Assembly (NCBI RefSeq): GCF_008642315.1
Contig: NZ_CP029192.1
Location: forward strand, 248,001-312,000
Direction: 5' to 3'
Length of the DNA: 64,000 nucleotides
DNA from: Streptomyces venezuelae
GTDB lineage: Bacteria > Actinomycetota > Actinomycetes > Streptomycetales > Streptomycetaceae
Below are positions 1-8,741 of the stretch, one piece after another; the first letter of the stretch is position 1, and every line of letters begins with the position of its first letter. The notes beneath the pieces were generated by a model. That model did no database searches, was not told the origin of the DNA, and was given only the letters and a program-made list of their open reading frames with translations. Made by a program: the position numbers and the translations under genes.

Positions 1-1
1 A

Positions 2-715
2 CACGCCGCCGAGCTGGCACTCGCGCTCGCCCCGCGCGTGGGCGACCCCGCGCTGGTGGCGGGGATGCACCGCGGGGTGGCCCGTACGCTCATCGCGGAG
101 GGCCGCATCGCCGAGGCCGACGCGTCGCTCGCCAAGGCCCAGGAGCTCTACCGCCAGCTGCACATCCGCACGGAACTCGCCCACTGCCACTGGATGCGCG
201 GCTATGTGCACGCCCAGGACGGCGACTTGGGCCATGCCGAGAACGAGCTGCGCACGGCCCGCGACATCCTCGCCTCCAAGCGGGCCGCGCTCTTCACCGA
301 GCAGGTCGAGGTCGAACTGGCGGACGTGCTGCGGCGGCGCGGCAAGACCGACGAGGCCGAGGCGCTGCTGCGGCCCCTGCTCACTGCGGGCGACGACGAG
401 CAAGGGCGTGCCGGGCCGCTCGGCGCCGGACGCGGCGCGGTGCACGCGGGCGGCGCGCACCGGCTGCTCGGCCTCATCGCCGAGGAGCGGGGCGACACGG
501 AGCGCGCCGAGGAGCACTACTGCGCCGCGCTCTCACTGCTCGAACGCTCCAGTGCGGTGGGCGATCTGGCCGACCTCTGCCGCCTCCTCGGAGATCTGCT
601 GCGGCGCACGGGGCGCGTGGAGGCCGCGATGGACGCGTACCGCACGGGCCTCGGCCACCGGGCCGCGCCCGGCACCACCACGCTGGGCCCCGCGCCCGCC
701 ACTCCCCCGATGTGA
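2..715 (+). CDS. TPR-repeat protein, C-terminal part (5' end outside window)
   Basis: The reading frame is open from base 2 to the TGA at 713-715, so only the last 237 residues of a larger protein are present. The visible part is a run of helical tetratricopeptide-type repeats rich in Ala, Leu, Glu and Arg, for example around 'ADASLAKAQELYRQL' and 'ERAEEHYCAALSLLE', with about 35-40 residue spacing. Such arrays are the usual C-terminal sensor or scaffold half of Streptomyces regulators (AfsR/SARP, LuxR-type STAND or XRE-TPR proteins). The DNA-binding or NTPase half would lie to the left of the window, so the exact class cannot be decided. The TPR call is firm; a regulatory role is inference. 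Confidence 0.7.
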   Translation, partial: HAAELALALAPRVGDPALVAGMHRGVARTLIAEGRIAEADASLAKAQELYRQLHIRTELAHCHWMRGYVHAQDGDLGHAENELRTARDILASKRAALFTEQVEVELADVLRRRGKTDEAEALLRPLLTAGDDEQGRAGPLGAGRGAVHAGGAHRLLGLIAEERGDTERAEEHYCAALSLLERSSAVGDLADLCRLLGDLLRRTGRVEAAMDAYRTGLGHRAAPGTTTLGPAPATPPM

Positions 716-872
716 CCTGCCCTTCCTCCGACGTGCCCAGTCGCTGCATCGAAAGATGTACGGCGATCTCCTCCACCGTCACGACTCCCGTGATCGCGGG
801 GACGCCCAGGATGGTGAGTACGCCCTGCCCCAGTTGTGAGGAGGCGGAGGCGAACGGCATCGAGGAGAGACA

Positions 873-1784
873 GTGGTTGTGGGACGGGCACTCGGCGGCG
901 GCCTCATCATGGGCGTGGCGCTCGGCGCGGGTACGGCAGTGGGGCCGGCGCTCGCCGACGGTCTCGGCCTCACCGGGTTCGCGGCGCGGCTCGTTCCTGC
1001 CGCGCTGGTCAGCGCGGTGGCGGTGCCGCTCGTCGTGTTCACGCTGCGCCGCCGGGGCGGCTCCTTGCGCGACATCGGCTTCGGTGAGCGGGGCGGGAAT
1101 CTGCGGGCTTTGGCCATCGGAGCGGGGGTCACCTCCGGCGCCGCCGCACTCGTGCTGGGCGCGGCGACGGCCGCCGGGCTGCTGAGCTGGTCGCGTCCGG
1201 ACGTGCCCGAGCTCGCCGGATTCCTGGTGACGAACGGCGCGGTCGCTCTGCTCCTGGAGGCGCTGCCCGAGGAGACGACGCTGCGGGGGCAGACGTGGAC
1301 CGCGCTGCGCGGCCGGTTCGGCGGTGTCGTCTCCGCGCTCGGCACGACGGCCGTGTTCCTCGTGGTGCCCGGCCTGTCGACCGTCGTGGAGGCCGGGGTC
1401 GCGCCGCTGGTCGGGCGTGCGGCCGGACCCGTCGGCCTCGCGCCGGGCGGACAGAACCCGCTCGACTACCTGATCCTGCTGGTCTTCTTCGGCCTCATGC
1501 TCGTCACGGCCCGCACGGCGGTGCGGCGCGCCCCGCTGTGCGCGGGCATCGGGGCGCATCTGGCCTTCCTGACCGTCAACCGGGTCGTGTTCGAGGGGGA
1601 CGAGCGCGACGCGGGCTGGTCCGTGCACCTGTCGTCCCCGGACGTGGAACTCCTCGTACCGGTCTATCTGCTGGTGGCCATGGCCGGGTTCGCGGCGTGG
1701 CGGTGGACGGAGAGGCGGCGTGGGGGCGCGCCGTCGGCGGCGGGCGTCGGCTCGGTCAGTCGTCGAGCAGCCGCCACGCGGTGA
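873..1784 (+). CDS. CPBP-family intramembrane protease-like protein
   Basis: A 303-residue polytopic membrane protein with about eight hydrophobic segments. It carries the family's first motif, E133-E134-T-T-L-R138 ('EETTLRG'), and a late 'GAHLAFLTVN' segment with His229. CPBP (CAAX protease and bacteriocin-processing, Abi) proteins are glutamic intramembrane endopeptidases or self-immunity proteins. The second motif normally has a His after a 'FGxxH'-like stretch; the matching region here ('ALGTTAVFLVVPG') has none, so this may be a catalytically altered member. The GTG at 873 was chosen because 'cgaggaga' lies 5 bases upstream; an ATG at 909 is the alternative. Its 3' end overlaps the tail of the opposing regulator remnant by 29 bases. 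The physiological role is unknown. Confidence 0.75.
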   Translation: MVVGRALGGGLIMGVALGAGTAVGPALADGLGLTGFAARLVPAALVSAVAVPLVVFTLRRRGGSLRDIGFGERGGNLRALAIGAGVTSGAAALVLGAATAAGLLSWSRPDVPELAGFLVTNGAVALLLEALPEETTLRGQTWTALRGRFGGVVSALGTTAVFLVVPGLSTVVEAGVAPLVGRAAGPVGLAPGGQNPLDYLILLVFFGLMLVTARTAVRRAPLCAGIGAHLAFLTVNRVVFEGDERDAGWSVHLSSPDVELLVPVYLLVAMAGFAAWRWTERRRGGAPSAAGVGSVSRRAAATR

Positions 1785-2450
1785 GCGCGAGCCGCGCCCG
1801 GCTCAGTGCAGGTGGAGGAGGTCCGCGGCCCGCCGCAGGGAGCCGGTGGAGCAGTAGGCGTCCAGCGTCTCCAGGTCTTCCGGGCGCTCGGCGAGCGCCG
1901 AGACGGCGACGACATCGGGGTTGTCCCGTACGGCCTCCTGAGGAATGTGCGCGAGCAGCGCCAATGCCCCGAGTTCGTCGTACGGCACGACCGGCCGGCC
2001 CTCGGTGGCGACGAAGCGCAGGGCCGTGCGCGCCTGCCGCCACGAACGGTCGGGGCGCCGATCCGGTCGAGCGGCACCTGCGTGCGTACGGCGACCACGC
2101 GCACCGGCAGGTCGGCGGCGAAGCCGAGCAGCCGCAGGGCACGCGCCCGGGCGGCCTCCTCGCTGTCCGCGCTGATGGCGAGCTCGACCAGGGCGGGGTC
2201 GGCCATGGTGGTGCGGGCGGGGCCGTACCGCTCGACGGCCGCCGCGGCGGCGATGGCGAGCCGGTCGAGGAGCACCTCGTCGAGCGGGTTCGGCGGTCCC
2301 GGACGCTCCAGCCACACCGGGCCGATCTCCTCGCGCTGGCGGACTGAGGCGGTCGTCGCGATCCGGGCGCGGCCCGGATACGCCTCATGGACGCCGTGGG
2401 CGACGTGCTGCACCATGGGCGGGCCAGACCGCTGTTCGTGCCACGACAGT
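1756..2450 (-). pseudogene. Decayed PucR-like helix-turn-helix regulator
   Basis: Three consecutive stretches of one protein family lie in three different frames. The first (about 2450 to 2055) reads 'VQHVAHGVHEAYPGRARI' through 'LDRIGAP'. The second (about 2060 to 1803) reads 'RSWRQARTALRF' through 'GSLRRAADLLHLH' and then stops. The third reads only the terminal 'ARLALTAWRLLDD' to 1756. In intact relatives, as I know the family, the LHLH helix continues into the DNA-recognition helix. Here it is cut off, which suggests a second deletion. The first frame change also appears to remove a block between 'LDRIGA' and 'RSWRQ'. The protein cannot bind DNA in the usual way. It sits divergent to the lysine-catabolic operon, so it was probably that operon's regulator. 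The 5' limit is approximate. Confidence 0.7.
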
Positions 2451-2480
2451 CCGGGCCGATGCCCGGAAGGGAGCCGCCTC

Positions 2481-3689
2481 TTGGCCTCCTCACCGTCCGC
2501 GCCCCCGTCACCGTCCGCGTCCGCCCGTCGCGCCGTGTCCGTCCCGTCCACCGCCGACGTCGTGATCGTCGGGGGTGGAGTGATGGGGACGAGCATCGCG
2601 TTCCACCTCGCCGAGGCGGGCGTACGCGACATCCTCGTCGTCGAGCGCGGCGAACTGGGCGGCGGCAGCTCAGGCAAGCCGATCGGCGGGGTGCGCGCGC
2701 AGTTCTCCGATCCGCTCAACATCGAGCTGGGGCGGCGCAGTCTGCGCGCCTTCCGGGACTTTCCGCGCCGGCCCGGCACGGACATCGGCCTGGACACGGT
2801 CGGCTACCTCTTCCTGCTCACCGACCCGGTGCAGGTGGCCGCCTTCGAGGCCGCGGTGCGGACCCAGAACGCCCTCGGCGTGCCCAGCCGCATGATCGGG
2901 CCTTCGGAGGCACGGGCACTCTGCCCCTATCTCACCACCGACGGCCTGGTGGCGGCCGCGCACTCCCCCGACGACGGGCACGCACGCCCCGCGCTCGTCG
3001 TGCGCGGATACGCGCGTGCCGCGGCACGCGCCGGCACCGTGTTCGCCACCGGAACCGAGGTCACCGGCATGGACGTGACCGGCGAGCGCGTCGCGGTCGT
3101 CCACACCGACCGGGGGCCGGTCTCCTGCTCGACGGTCGTCTGCGCCGCCGGGGCGTGGTCGGCGCGGATCGGCGCCATGGCGGGCGTCGGACTGCCGGTC
3201 CGGCCGATCCGCCGCCAACTCGCCTTCACGGTGCCGCTGGTGCCCGCCGCGCCGCGCATCCCGTTCACCATCGACTTCGCGTCGTCGGCGTACTTCCACA
3301 ACAGCGACGACGGGCTGCTCCTCGGCCTCGCCGACCCCGGCCAGGCGGAGGGCTTCGACACCACGTGGACGCCCGGCTGGCTGGAGCTGTTCCGGGACGT
3401 GGCGCGGCAACGGGCGCCCGCCCTCGCGGAGATGGAGACGTCCGGCGGCTGGGCAGGCCTGTACGAGGTCACGCCCGACCACAACGCGCTCATCGGCCGC
3501 TCCGACGCACCGGTCAACTTCCTCTACGCCACCGGCTTCTCCGGCCACGGCTTCCTCCAGGCTCCCGCGGTGGGCGAGATCGTCCGCGACCTGTACCTGG
3601 GGCGGCGGCCGTGCGTCGACGTCGAGCCGCTCGGCGCGCAGCGATTCCGCACGGGGTCCGAGAGCCGCCCGGAAGCCCACGTGGTGTGA
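2481..3689 (+). CDS. FAD-dependent oxidoreductase (DAO family), possible pipecolate or amino-acid oxidase
   Basis: A 402-residue flavoprotein with an N-terminal Rossmann FAD motif, 'VVIVGGGVMGTSIAFHL', followed by the DAO fold ('ELGGGSSGKPIGGVRAQFS') and a C-terminal 'YATGFSGHGFLQAPAVGEI' motif typical of sarcosine/glycine/pipecolate oxidase-like enzymes. These oxidise a secondary or primary amine to an imine. In Pseudomonas the lysine pathway enzyme AmaA, an L-pipecolate oxidase, belongs to this broad family. The next two genes encode lysine-pathway enzymes, so an L-pipecolate (or related) oxidase role is a reasonable inference, but the substrate is not shown by sequence. The TTG start at 2481 was chosen because 'ggaaggga' lies 8 bases upstream; a GTG at 2535 is the alternative. 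Confidence 0.8.
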   Translation: MASSPSAPPSPSASARRAVSVPSTADVVIVGGGVMGTSIAFHLAEAGVRDILVVERGELGGGSSGKPIGGVRAQFSDPLNIELGRRSLRAFRDFPRRPGTDIGLDTVGYLFLLTDPVQVAAFEAAVRTQNALGVPSRMIGPSEARALCPYLTTDGLVAAAHSPDDGHARPALVVRGYARAAARAGTVFATGTEVTGMDVTGERVAVVHTDRGPVSCSTVVCAAGAWSARIGAMAGVGLPVRPIRRQLAFTVPLVPAAPRIPFTIDFASSAYFHNSDDGLLLGLADPGQAEGFDTTWTPGWLELFRDVARQRAPALAEMETSGGWAGLYEVTPDHNALIGRSDAPVNFLYATGFSGHGFLQAPAVGEIVRDLYLGRRPCVDVEPLGAQRFRTGSESRPEAHVV

Positions 3690-3716
3690 CTCGGGCAAGA
3701 ACGCCGAAAGGACGAC

Positions 3717-5141
3717 ATGTCGATGATCGAGCAGTGGCAGCTGCGTGCCGGGTTCGCCGAGCGGCTCTCGCGGATGTACGGGCGCGAGGTCCCCGCGTAC
3801 AGGACGCTGGTGGACGTATCCCGCGAGGTCAACGAGGACGTTCTGCGCAAGCGCGGCTCCGATGCCGAGCGCCTCGGGTCCATCGGCCGCGTCACCGCCG
3901 AACGGCATGGCGCCATCCGCGTCGGCACCCCTGAGGAGCTGCGGCAGGTGGGCCGCGTGTTCGGCGCGCTGGGCATGCACCCGGTCGGCTTCTACGACCT
4001 GCGCGACACCCCGGCCAGTGCTCTGCCCATCGTGTCGACCGCGTTCCGGCCGGTGGACGAGGACGAGCTGGCCCGCAACCCGTTCCGGGTCTTCACGTCC
4101 ATGCTCACCGTGTCCGACACCCGCTTCTTCGACGACGGTCTGCGCTCCCGTCTCGGCACGTTCCTCGCGGGCCGCGAGCTGTTCCCGCCGGAGCTGCTCG
4201 CGCTGGCCGACCGGGCGGAGGCGGAGCGGGAACTGTCGGACACGGACGCCGATCGGTTCCTGGAACTGGCGGTACGCGCCTTCGAGTTGTCTGCCGAACC
4301 CATCGACGAGGACTGGTACGCGTCCCTGGAGCGCGTCTCCGCCGTCGCAGCGGACATCGGCGGTGTCCGCAGCACCCACATCAACCATCTGACCCCGCGC
4401 GTCCTGGACATCGACGAGCTCTACCGCCGCATGACCGAACGCGGCATCGAGATGATCGACACCATTCAGGGTCCGCCGCGCTGGGCAGGGCCGGACGTGC
4501 TGCTGCGCCAGACCTCGTTCCGCGCGCTGGCCGAACCGCGCGCCCTGCGCTCGGCGGGCGGCGTCGTACGGCACGGCGCGCTGCGGGTGCGGTTCGGCGA
4601 GGTCGAGGCCCGCGGCATCGCCCTGACCCGCGAAGGCCGCGTCCTGTACGACCGGATGCTCGGCCTCGTCGACGCACGGGCCGCGTCCCGCCCGGCCGCC
4701 GAGCGGGACGCCGTGGCCCGCGCCGTGTGGACCGAGCACCTGCCTCCGACCGAACACGAACTCGCCGCACGGGACCTGGGGTTCTTCACGTACCACGCCG
4801 TCCCCGACCGGCCCGCGGACGGCGGTCGACCGCCCTGCGACCTCGACGGACTCCTGGCCGGAGGCTGGCTGCGCGCCGAGCCGATCGTGTACGAGGACTT
4901 CCTCCCCCGGTCGGCCGCCGGCATCTTCCGGTCCAACCTCGACCGCACCGGGTCCGGAGACGGCGCCCGGGACCGCGAACGGGACGGCGGCGCGTACGAC
5001 GCCGACCGGCTCGCCGTGGCCATGGGCCGCGAGGTACTCGACCCCTTCGCACTGTACGAGCGGCAGCGGGACCGCTCCCTCGCCCTCCTCCCCCGCGCAC
5101 TGCGTCCCACCCGCGCACCACGTCCCCAGGGAGCGTCATGA
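3717..5141 (+). CDS. hglS: 2-oxoadipate dioxygenase/decarboxylase (HglS/YdcJ, DUF1338)
   Basis: A 474-residue DUF1338 protein. Members are non-haem Fe(II), VOC-fold enzymes that convert 2-oxoadipate to D-2-hydroxyglutarate in bacterial lysine catabolism. The key signature 'ERHGAIRVG' places the metal-binding His at residue 64 and the substrate-binding Arg at 68. The second metal His lies in 'THINH' (221 or 224) and the Glu ligand is in 'FGEVEARG' (295 or 297). The ATG at 3717 follows 'gaaaggac' by about 7 bases. It follows the FAD oxidoreductase by 27 bases and overlaps the aldehyde dehydrogenase start (ATGA), so the three genes form an operon. The assignment is strong from motifs and context; the residue roles come from knowledge of the Pseudomonas enzyme. 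Confidence 0.88.
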   Translation: MSMIEQWQLRAGFAERLSRMYGREVPAYRTLVDVSREVNEDVLRKRGSDAERLGSIGRVTAERHGAIRVGTPEELRQVGRVFGALGMHPVGFYDLRDTPASALPIVSTAFRPVDEDELARNPFRVFTSMLTVSDTRFFDDGLRSRLGTFLAGRELFPPELLALADRAEAERELSDTDADRFLELAVRAFELSAEPIDEDWYASLERVSAVAADIGGVRSTHINHLTPRVLDIDELYRRMTERGIEMIDTIQGPPRWAGPDVLLRQTSFRALAEPRALRSAGGVVRHGALRVRFGEVEARGIALTREGRVLYDRMLGLVDARAASRPAAERDAVARAVWTEHLPPTEHELAARDLGFFTYHAVPDRPADGGRPPCDLDGLLAGGWLRAEPIVYEDFLPRSAAGIFRSNLDRTGSGDGARDRERDGGAYDADRLAVAMGREVLDPFALYERQRDRSLALLPRALRPTRAPRPQGAS

Positions 5142-6667
5142 CCGGCATCGCCCTGCCCGCCACCGACGAGCTGCGCGCCCGCGCCCGCACCGCGCTCGAC
5201 CGCGTCGGTGTCACCGTCCCCGAAGGCAACGGTCTGCGGGCCCGTACCCCGATCACCGGCGAGGACCTCTTCGGTCTGGCCACGACCGGCCCGGCCGGGA
5301 CAGAGGCAGCCCTCGCGGCGGCCCGTGCCGCCTTCCTCGACTGGCGCACCACCCCCGCCCCGCGCCGGGGCGAACTGGTCCGCCGCCTCGGCGACCTGCT
5401 GCGCGAACACCAGGAGGACCTGGCCGACCTGATCACCATCGAGGCGGGCAAGATCCGCTCCGAGGCGCTCGGCGAGGTGCGGGAGATGATCGACATCTGC
5501 GACTTCGCGGTGGGGCTGTCCCGGCAGCTCTACGGACGCACCATCGCCTCCGAGCGTCCGGGACACCGCCTCGCCGAGACCTGGCATCCGCTCGGTGTCG
5601 TCGGTGTCATCTCCGCGTTCAACTTCCCGGCGGCGGTGTGGTCGTGGAACACCGCCGTCGCCCTGGCCTGCGGCGACACCGTGGTGTGGAAGCCCTCCGA
5701 ACTGACCCCGCTGATCTCGCTGGCCTGCGACCGGCTGCTTGCCAGGGCCGCCGACGACGTGGACGCACCGCGCGACGTGCACCGGCTGCTGCTGGGCGAC
5801 CGCGCGGTGGGCGAGCAGCTCGTGGACGATCCGCGGGTCGCGCTGGTCAGCGCCACCGGGTCGACCCGTATGGGCCGCGAGGTCGGCCCGCGCGTGGCCG
5901 CCCGCTTCGGCCGCTCGCTGCTGGAACTCGGCGGCAACAACGCGGCGGTCGTCGCCCCGTCCGCCGACCTGGACCTCGCCGTGCAGGGCATCGTGTTCGC
6001 GGCGGTCGGCACCGCCGGGCAGCGGTGCACGACGCTGCGCCGCCTCATCGTGCACCGCGACATCGCGGAGACGCTCGTGGGGCGCCTCACCGCCGCGTAC
6101 GGGAAGCTGCCCGTCGGCGACCCCTTCGACCGGGCGACGCTGGTCGGCCCGCTGATCTCCGCGCGGGCGCTCACGGAGATGCGGGGCGCGCTGGACCGGG
6201 TGCGCGACGAGGGCGGCGAGGTGCTGGCGGGCGGCGCCCGTCGTCCGACGCCGTCCGCGCCGGACGCCGCGTACGTGGAACCGGCGGTGGTGCGCGTCGA
6301 CCGGCAGTCCGACGTGGTCCGCGAGGAGACGTTCGCGCCGCTCCTGTACGTCATGACGTACGACACCCTCGACGAGGCGATCGCCCTCCACAACGACGTG
6401 CCCCAGGGCCTGTCGTCGAGCATCTTCACCCGCGACCAGCGAGAGGCGGAGCGTTTCCTGTCCGCGGAGGGCTCCGACTGCGGCATCGCCAACGTGAACA
6501 TCGGGACGTCCGGCGCGGAGATCGGCGGCGCGTTCGGGGGCGAGAAGGAGACGGGAGGCGGCCGCGAGTCGGGGTCGGACGCCTGGCGCGCGTACATGCG
6601 GTCGGCCACAAACACGATCAACTACTCGGGCCGGCTCTCCCTCGCCCAGAACGTCAGCTTCCTCTGA
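5138..6667 (+). CDS. amaB: ALDH7-type aldehyde dehydrogenase, likely 2-aminoadipate-6-semialdehyde dehydrogenase
   Basis: A 509-residue NAD(P)-dependent aldehyde dehydrogenase with general base Glu263 in 'LLELGGNNAAVV' and catalytic Cys297 in 'GTAGQRCTTLRRL'. The 'AGQRCTT.RR' context around the Cys and the 'GNN' after the ELGG motif are hallmarks of the ALDH7 (antiquitin/AmaB) group. That group oxidises 2-aminoadipate semialdehyde (in equilibrium with piperideine-6-carboxylate) to 2-aminoadipate. The ATG at 5138 overlaps the previous stop as ATGA, implying translational coupling. With the upstream amine oxidase and 2-oxoadipate dioxygenase this covers the pipecolate to 2-aminoadipate and 2-oxoadipate to 2-hydroxyglutarate steps. 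The aminotransferase and the D-2-hydroxyglutarate dehydrogenase must be elsewhere. Confidence 0.85.
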   Translation: MTGIALPATDELRARARTALDRVGVTVPEGNGLRARTPITGEDLFGLATTGPAGTEAALAAARAAFLDWRTTPAPRRGELVRRLGDLLREHQEDLADLITIEAGKIRSEALGEVREMIDICDFAVGLSRQLYGRTIASERPGHRLAETWHPLGVVGVISAFNFPAAVWSWNTAVALACGDTVVWKPSELTPLISLACDRLLARAADDVDAPRDVHRLLLGDRAVGEQLVDDPRVALVSATGSTRMGREVGPRVAARFGRSLLELGGNNAAVVAPSADLDLAVQGIVFAAVGTAGQRCTTLRRLIVHRDIAETLVGRLTAAYGKLPVGDPFDRATLVGPLISARALTEMRGALDRVRDEGGEVLAGGARRPTPSAPDAAYVEPAVVRVDRQSDVVREETFAPLLYVMTYDTLDEAIALHNDVPQGLSSSIFTRDQREAERFLSAEGSDCGIANVNIGTSGAEIGGAFGGEKETGGGRESGSDAWRAYMRSATNTINYSGRLSLAQNVSFL

Positions 6668-6691
6668 CCTTCTCCGGCCCCCTGCGCGCCG

Positions 6692-7639
6692 TCACTTCGA
6701 GCAATCCCAGGTGGCGCCGGTCAGTTCGCAGCTCGCGTCCCACACGCGTGCCGCCACGGAGGAGTCCGCGAGGTGCTCCCACACCGGCTCGCGTCGCGGC
6801 TTCCCGCGCAGACCGAAGACGCGCGGGCCCCACAACTCGCCGCCCCGCACGGCCGGGTCGAGCACGGCGCGGACAGCAGGCCAGGCTCCGGCGTCCTTGC
6901 CCTGGACGAGAAGGGCCGCCGGTGCCGCGCCGAGCCGTGCGCCGGCCGTCCGCACGTGGACCGGCGGCCGTGCAGGCGTGAGGGAGTCGAGGGCTCCGCC
7001 GGGGTGGGCCACCACGCTCACGACGGGGCTTTTGGAGGCGCGCAGACGGCGGTCGAGTTCCATGCCGAAGTACATCTGGGCCAGCTTGGAGCGGCCGTAC
7101 GTGCGCTTGGCGCGGTAGTCCGCAAGGGACTGCAGGTCGTCGATGTCGAGCCGTTCAGTCTTCGCCGCGAAGCTGCCCATGGTCACGACGCGGGCCGCGG
7201 GCGCCGCCGACAGCAGCGGCATCAGCTGTCGGGTCAGCGCGAAGTGCCCGAGGTGGTTCGTGCCGAACATGAGCTCGTGGCCGTCGCCTGTCTCCTGGCG
7301 CGGCGGATCGTCGAGGGCGACGCCCGCGTTGTGCACGACCGCGTCGAGCCGGTCCACGGCAAGGGACTCCACGGCCGACGGCAGCGACGCGAGGTCGGCG
7401 AGGTCGAGGCGTACGGCCCGAACCCGGGCGTCGGGGACACGCGCACGGATCGCGTCCATGGCCGCCTCGGCCTTCGCCGGGCTGCGGCTGCCGAGCACGA
7501 CGGTCGCACCGGTCGCCGACAGCTGCTCGGCGACGAAGTAGCCGATGCCGGCGTTGCCGCCGGTGACCAGGAAGACGCTGCCGTCGGCGCGCGGCAGGCG
7601 CTTGACGTTCCAGGGCGGGCTGGAGGATGCGGGCGACAT
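6692..7639 (-). CDS. SDR-family NAD(P)-dependent oxidoreductase
   Basis: A 315-residue short-chain dehydrogenase resembling the retinol dehydrogenase/WWOX-like group. The cofactor motif 'VTGGNAGIGYF' lies near residue 27 and the structural 'VVHNAGVA' replaces the usual NNAG. The catalytic Tyr and Lys are in 'YGRSKLAQM'. The 'SRSPAKAEAAM' after the second strand has an Arg, which favours NADPH. The length beyond 250 residues fits the family that has an extra C-terminal segment. The gene converges on the lysine-catabolic operon with a 24-base gap and stands alone, so context gives no substrate. The ATG at 7639 is preceded by 'aaggga' (in the gene's sense). Confidence 0.8.
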   Translation of the reverse strand: MSPASSSPPWNVKRLPRADGSVFLVTGGNAGIGYFVAEQLSATGATVVLGSRSPAKAEAAMDAIRARVPDARVRAVRLDLADLASLPSAVESLAVDRLDAVVHNAGVALDDPPRQETGDGHELMFGTNHLGHFALTRQLMPLLSAAPAARVVTMGSFAAKTERLDIDDLQSLADYRAKRTYGRSKLAQMYFGMELDRRLRASKSPVVSVVAHPGGALDSLTPARPPVHVRTAGARLGAAPAALLVQGKDAGAWPAVRAVLDPAVRGGELWGPRVFGLRGKPRREPVWEHLADSSVAARVWDASCELTGATWDCSK

Positions 7640-7840
7640 GGCGGCGGGGCTCCCTTGGTGGTGCGGATCTTCGTCACCTCAGGGTGTCAGCGGTCACCGA
7701 CACATCGCCGACAGGGAGCGGGGGGTCGAAGCGGACCACCGACATCCCTCCGACACGGTGAACGTTTCCCGTGCCCGCCACGTCATAGGGACAGCCGCGT
7801 CACAGGGGCGGTCGCGTCAGGGCTTCACTCAGGGGGTCAC

Positions 7841-8731
7841 ATGCTCACCCGTCCGTTCCGCGCGCTCGCCGCGGTCGCCGTGTCCGGCGCCGTCCTGGCG
7901 GCGATGTCCGGGTGCGGCAGTGAGGATGCCTCCGCCGACGGCGCGGGTTCCTCCTCGCTCACGGATCGTGCCCGGCAGGTCGCCGAGGCCTGGGACGGTT
8001 CCGCAGCGGCCGCCGCGTGGCGCACCGGCTATCACCCCGCCGGGGAGACGGTGCAGCCGCCGCGGGGCGGGCTGCGCGGCGCAGCCGACGAGCGGGCCTT
8101 CGAGGCCGGGCGCTTCGTGCTGCGCGCCGAGCTGCCCGGGCCGGGACCGAAGAACGCCGAGGTGACCTGGCCCGATGGTCCGGCACTCACTCGGCCGCTG
8201 ATGGGGGCCGGCGAGTCGTACAGGGCCCTCGCCCGTTCCACGGCGGCCGGGGAGCCGCGCCTCACGGTCACCGGGGTGAAGCGGGGCGAGATGCGCGTGA
8301 CCACGAGCCGCGGTCCTGCGAAGGTCCCGGCCTGGCTCTACACACTGGACGGCTACGCCTCACCCCTGAAGCAAGCCGCGGTTCTGCCGTCGGACCCTCC
8401 CCGGCCACCGATAGGCCGAGCCCGCGACGTCCCCGGCCTCCCGCTCGACCGGCTCGTGGGGACAGCCGCGGACGGACGGGCGGTGACCGTGATCGCCCTC
8501 CACGGCGCCTGCGACGACGGAGCGTTCGTGAGGCCACTCGAAACCGACGGAAGTGTCGTGCTGCTCCCCTCCGTCAAGAAGCGGAACGACGACGACGGTC
8601 TCTGCACCAGTCAGGCGGAGATGCAGCGGGTGACCGTGGAACTGCGCCGGCCGGTCGGCGACCGCGTCGTCCTCGACGCGCTCACCGGCCGACCGGTCCT
8701 CTACAAGGGCATGCGCGGCATCACGCCATGA
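7841..8731 (+). CDS. Secreted lipoprotein of unknown function
   Basis: A 296-residue protein with a lipoprotein signal: Arg near the N-terminus, a hydrophobic stretch 'ALAAVAVSGAVLAAM' and lipobox 'MSGC', giving a predicted lipidated Cys at about residue 24. The mature part starts with a Ser/Ala/Gly-rich linker and then a soluble domain with no catalytic motif that I recognise. A cysteine pair (in 'HGACDDG' and 'DGLCTSQ') could form a disulfide outside the cell. An ATG at 7841 follows 'agggggt' by 3 bases, a close but usable ribosome site. The gene converges on the acyl-CoA dehydrogenase gene with a 10-base gap. Localisation is supported; the function is not. Confidence 0.65.
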   Translation: MLTRPFRALAAVAVSGAVLAAMSGCGSEDASADGAGSSSLTDRARQVAEAWDGSAAAAAWRTGYHPAGETVQPPRGGLRGAADERAFEAGRFVLRAELPGPGPKNAEVTWPDGPALTRPLMGAGESYRALARSTAAGEPRLTVTGVKRGEMRVTTSRGPAKVPAWLYTLDGYASPLKQAAVLPSDPPRPPIGRARDVPGLPLDRLVGTAADGRAVTVIALHGACDDGAFVRPLETDGSVVLLPSVKKRNDDDGLCTSQAEMQRVTVELRRPVGDRVVLDALTGRPVLYKGMRGITP

Positions 8732-8741
8732 CCATCGCCCG

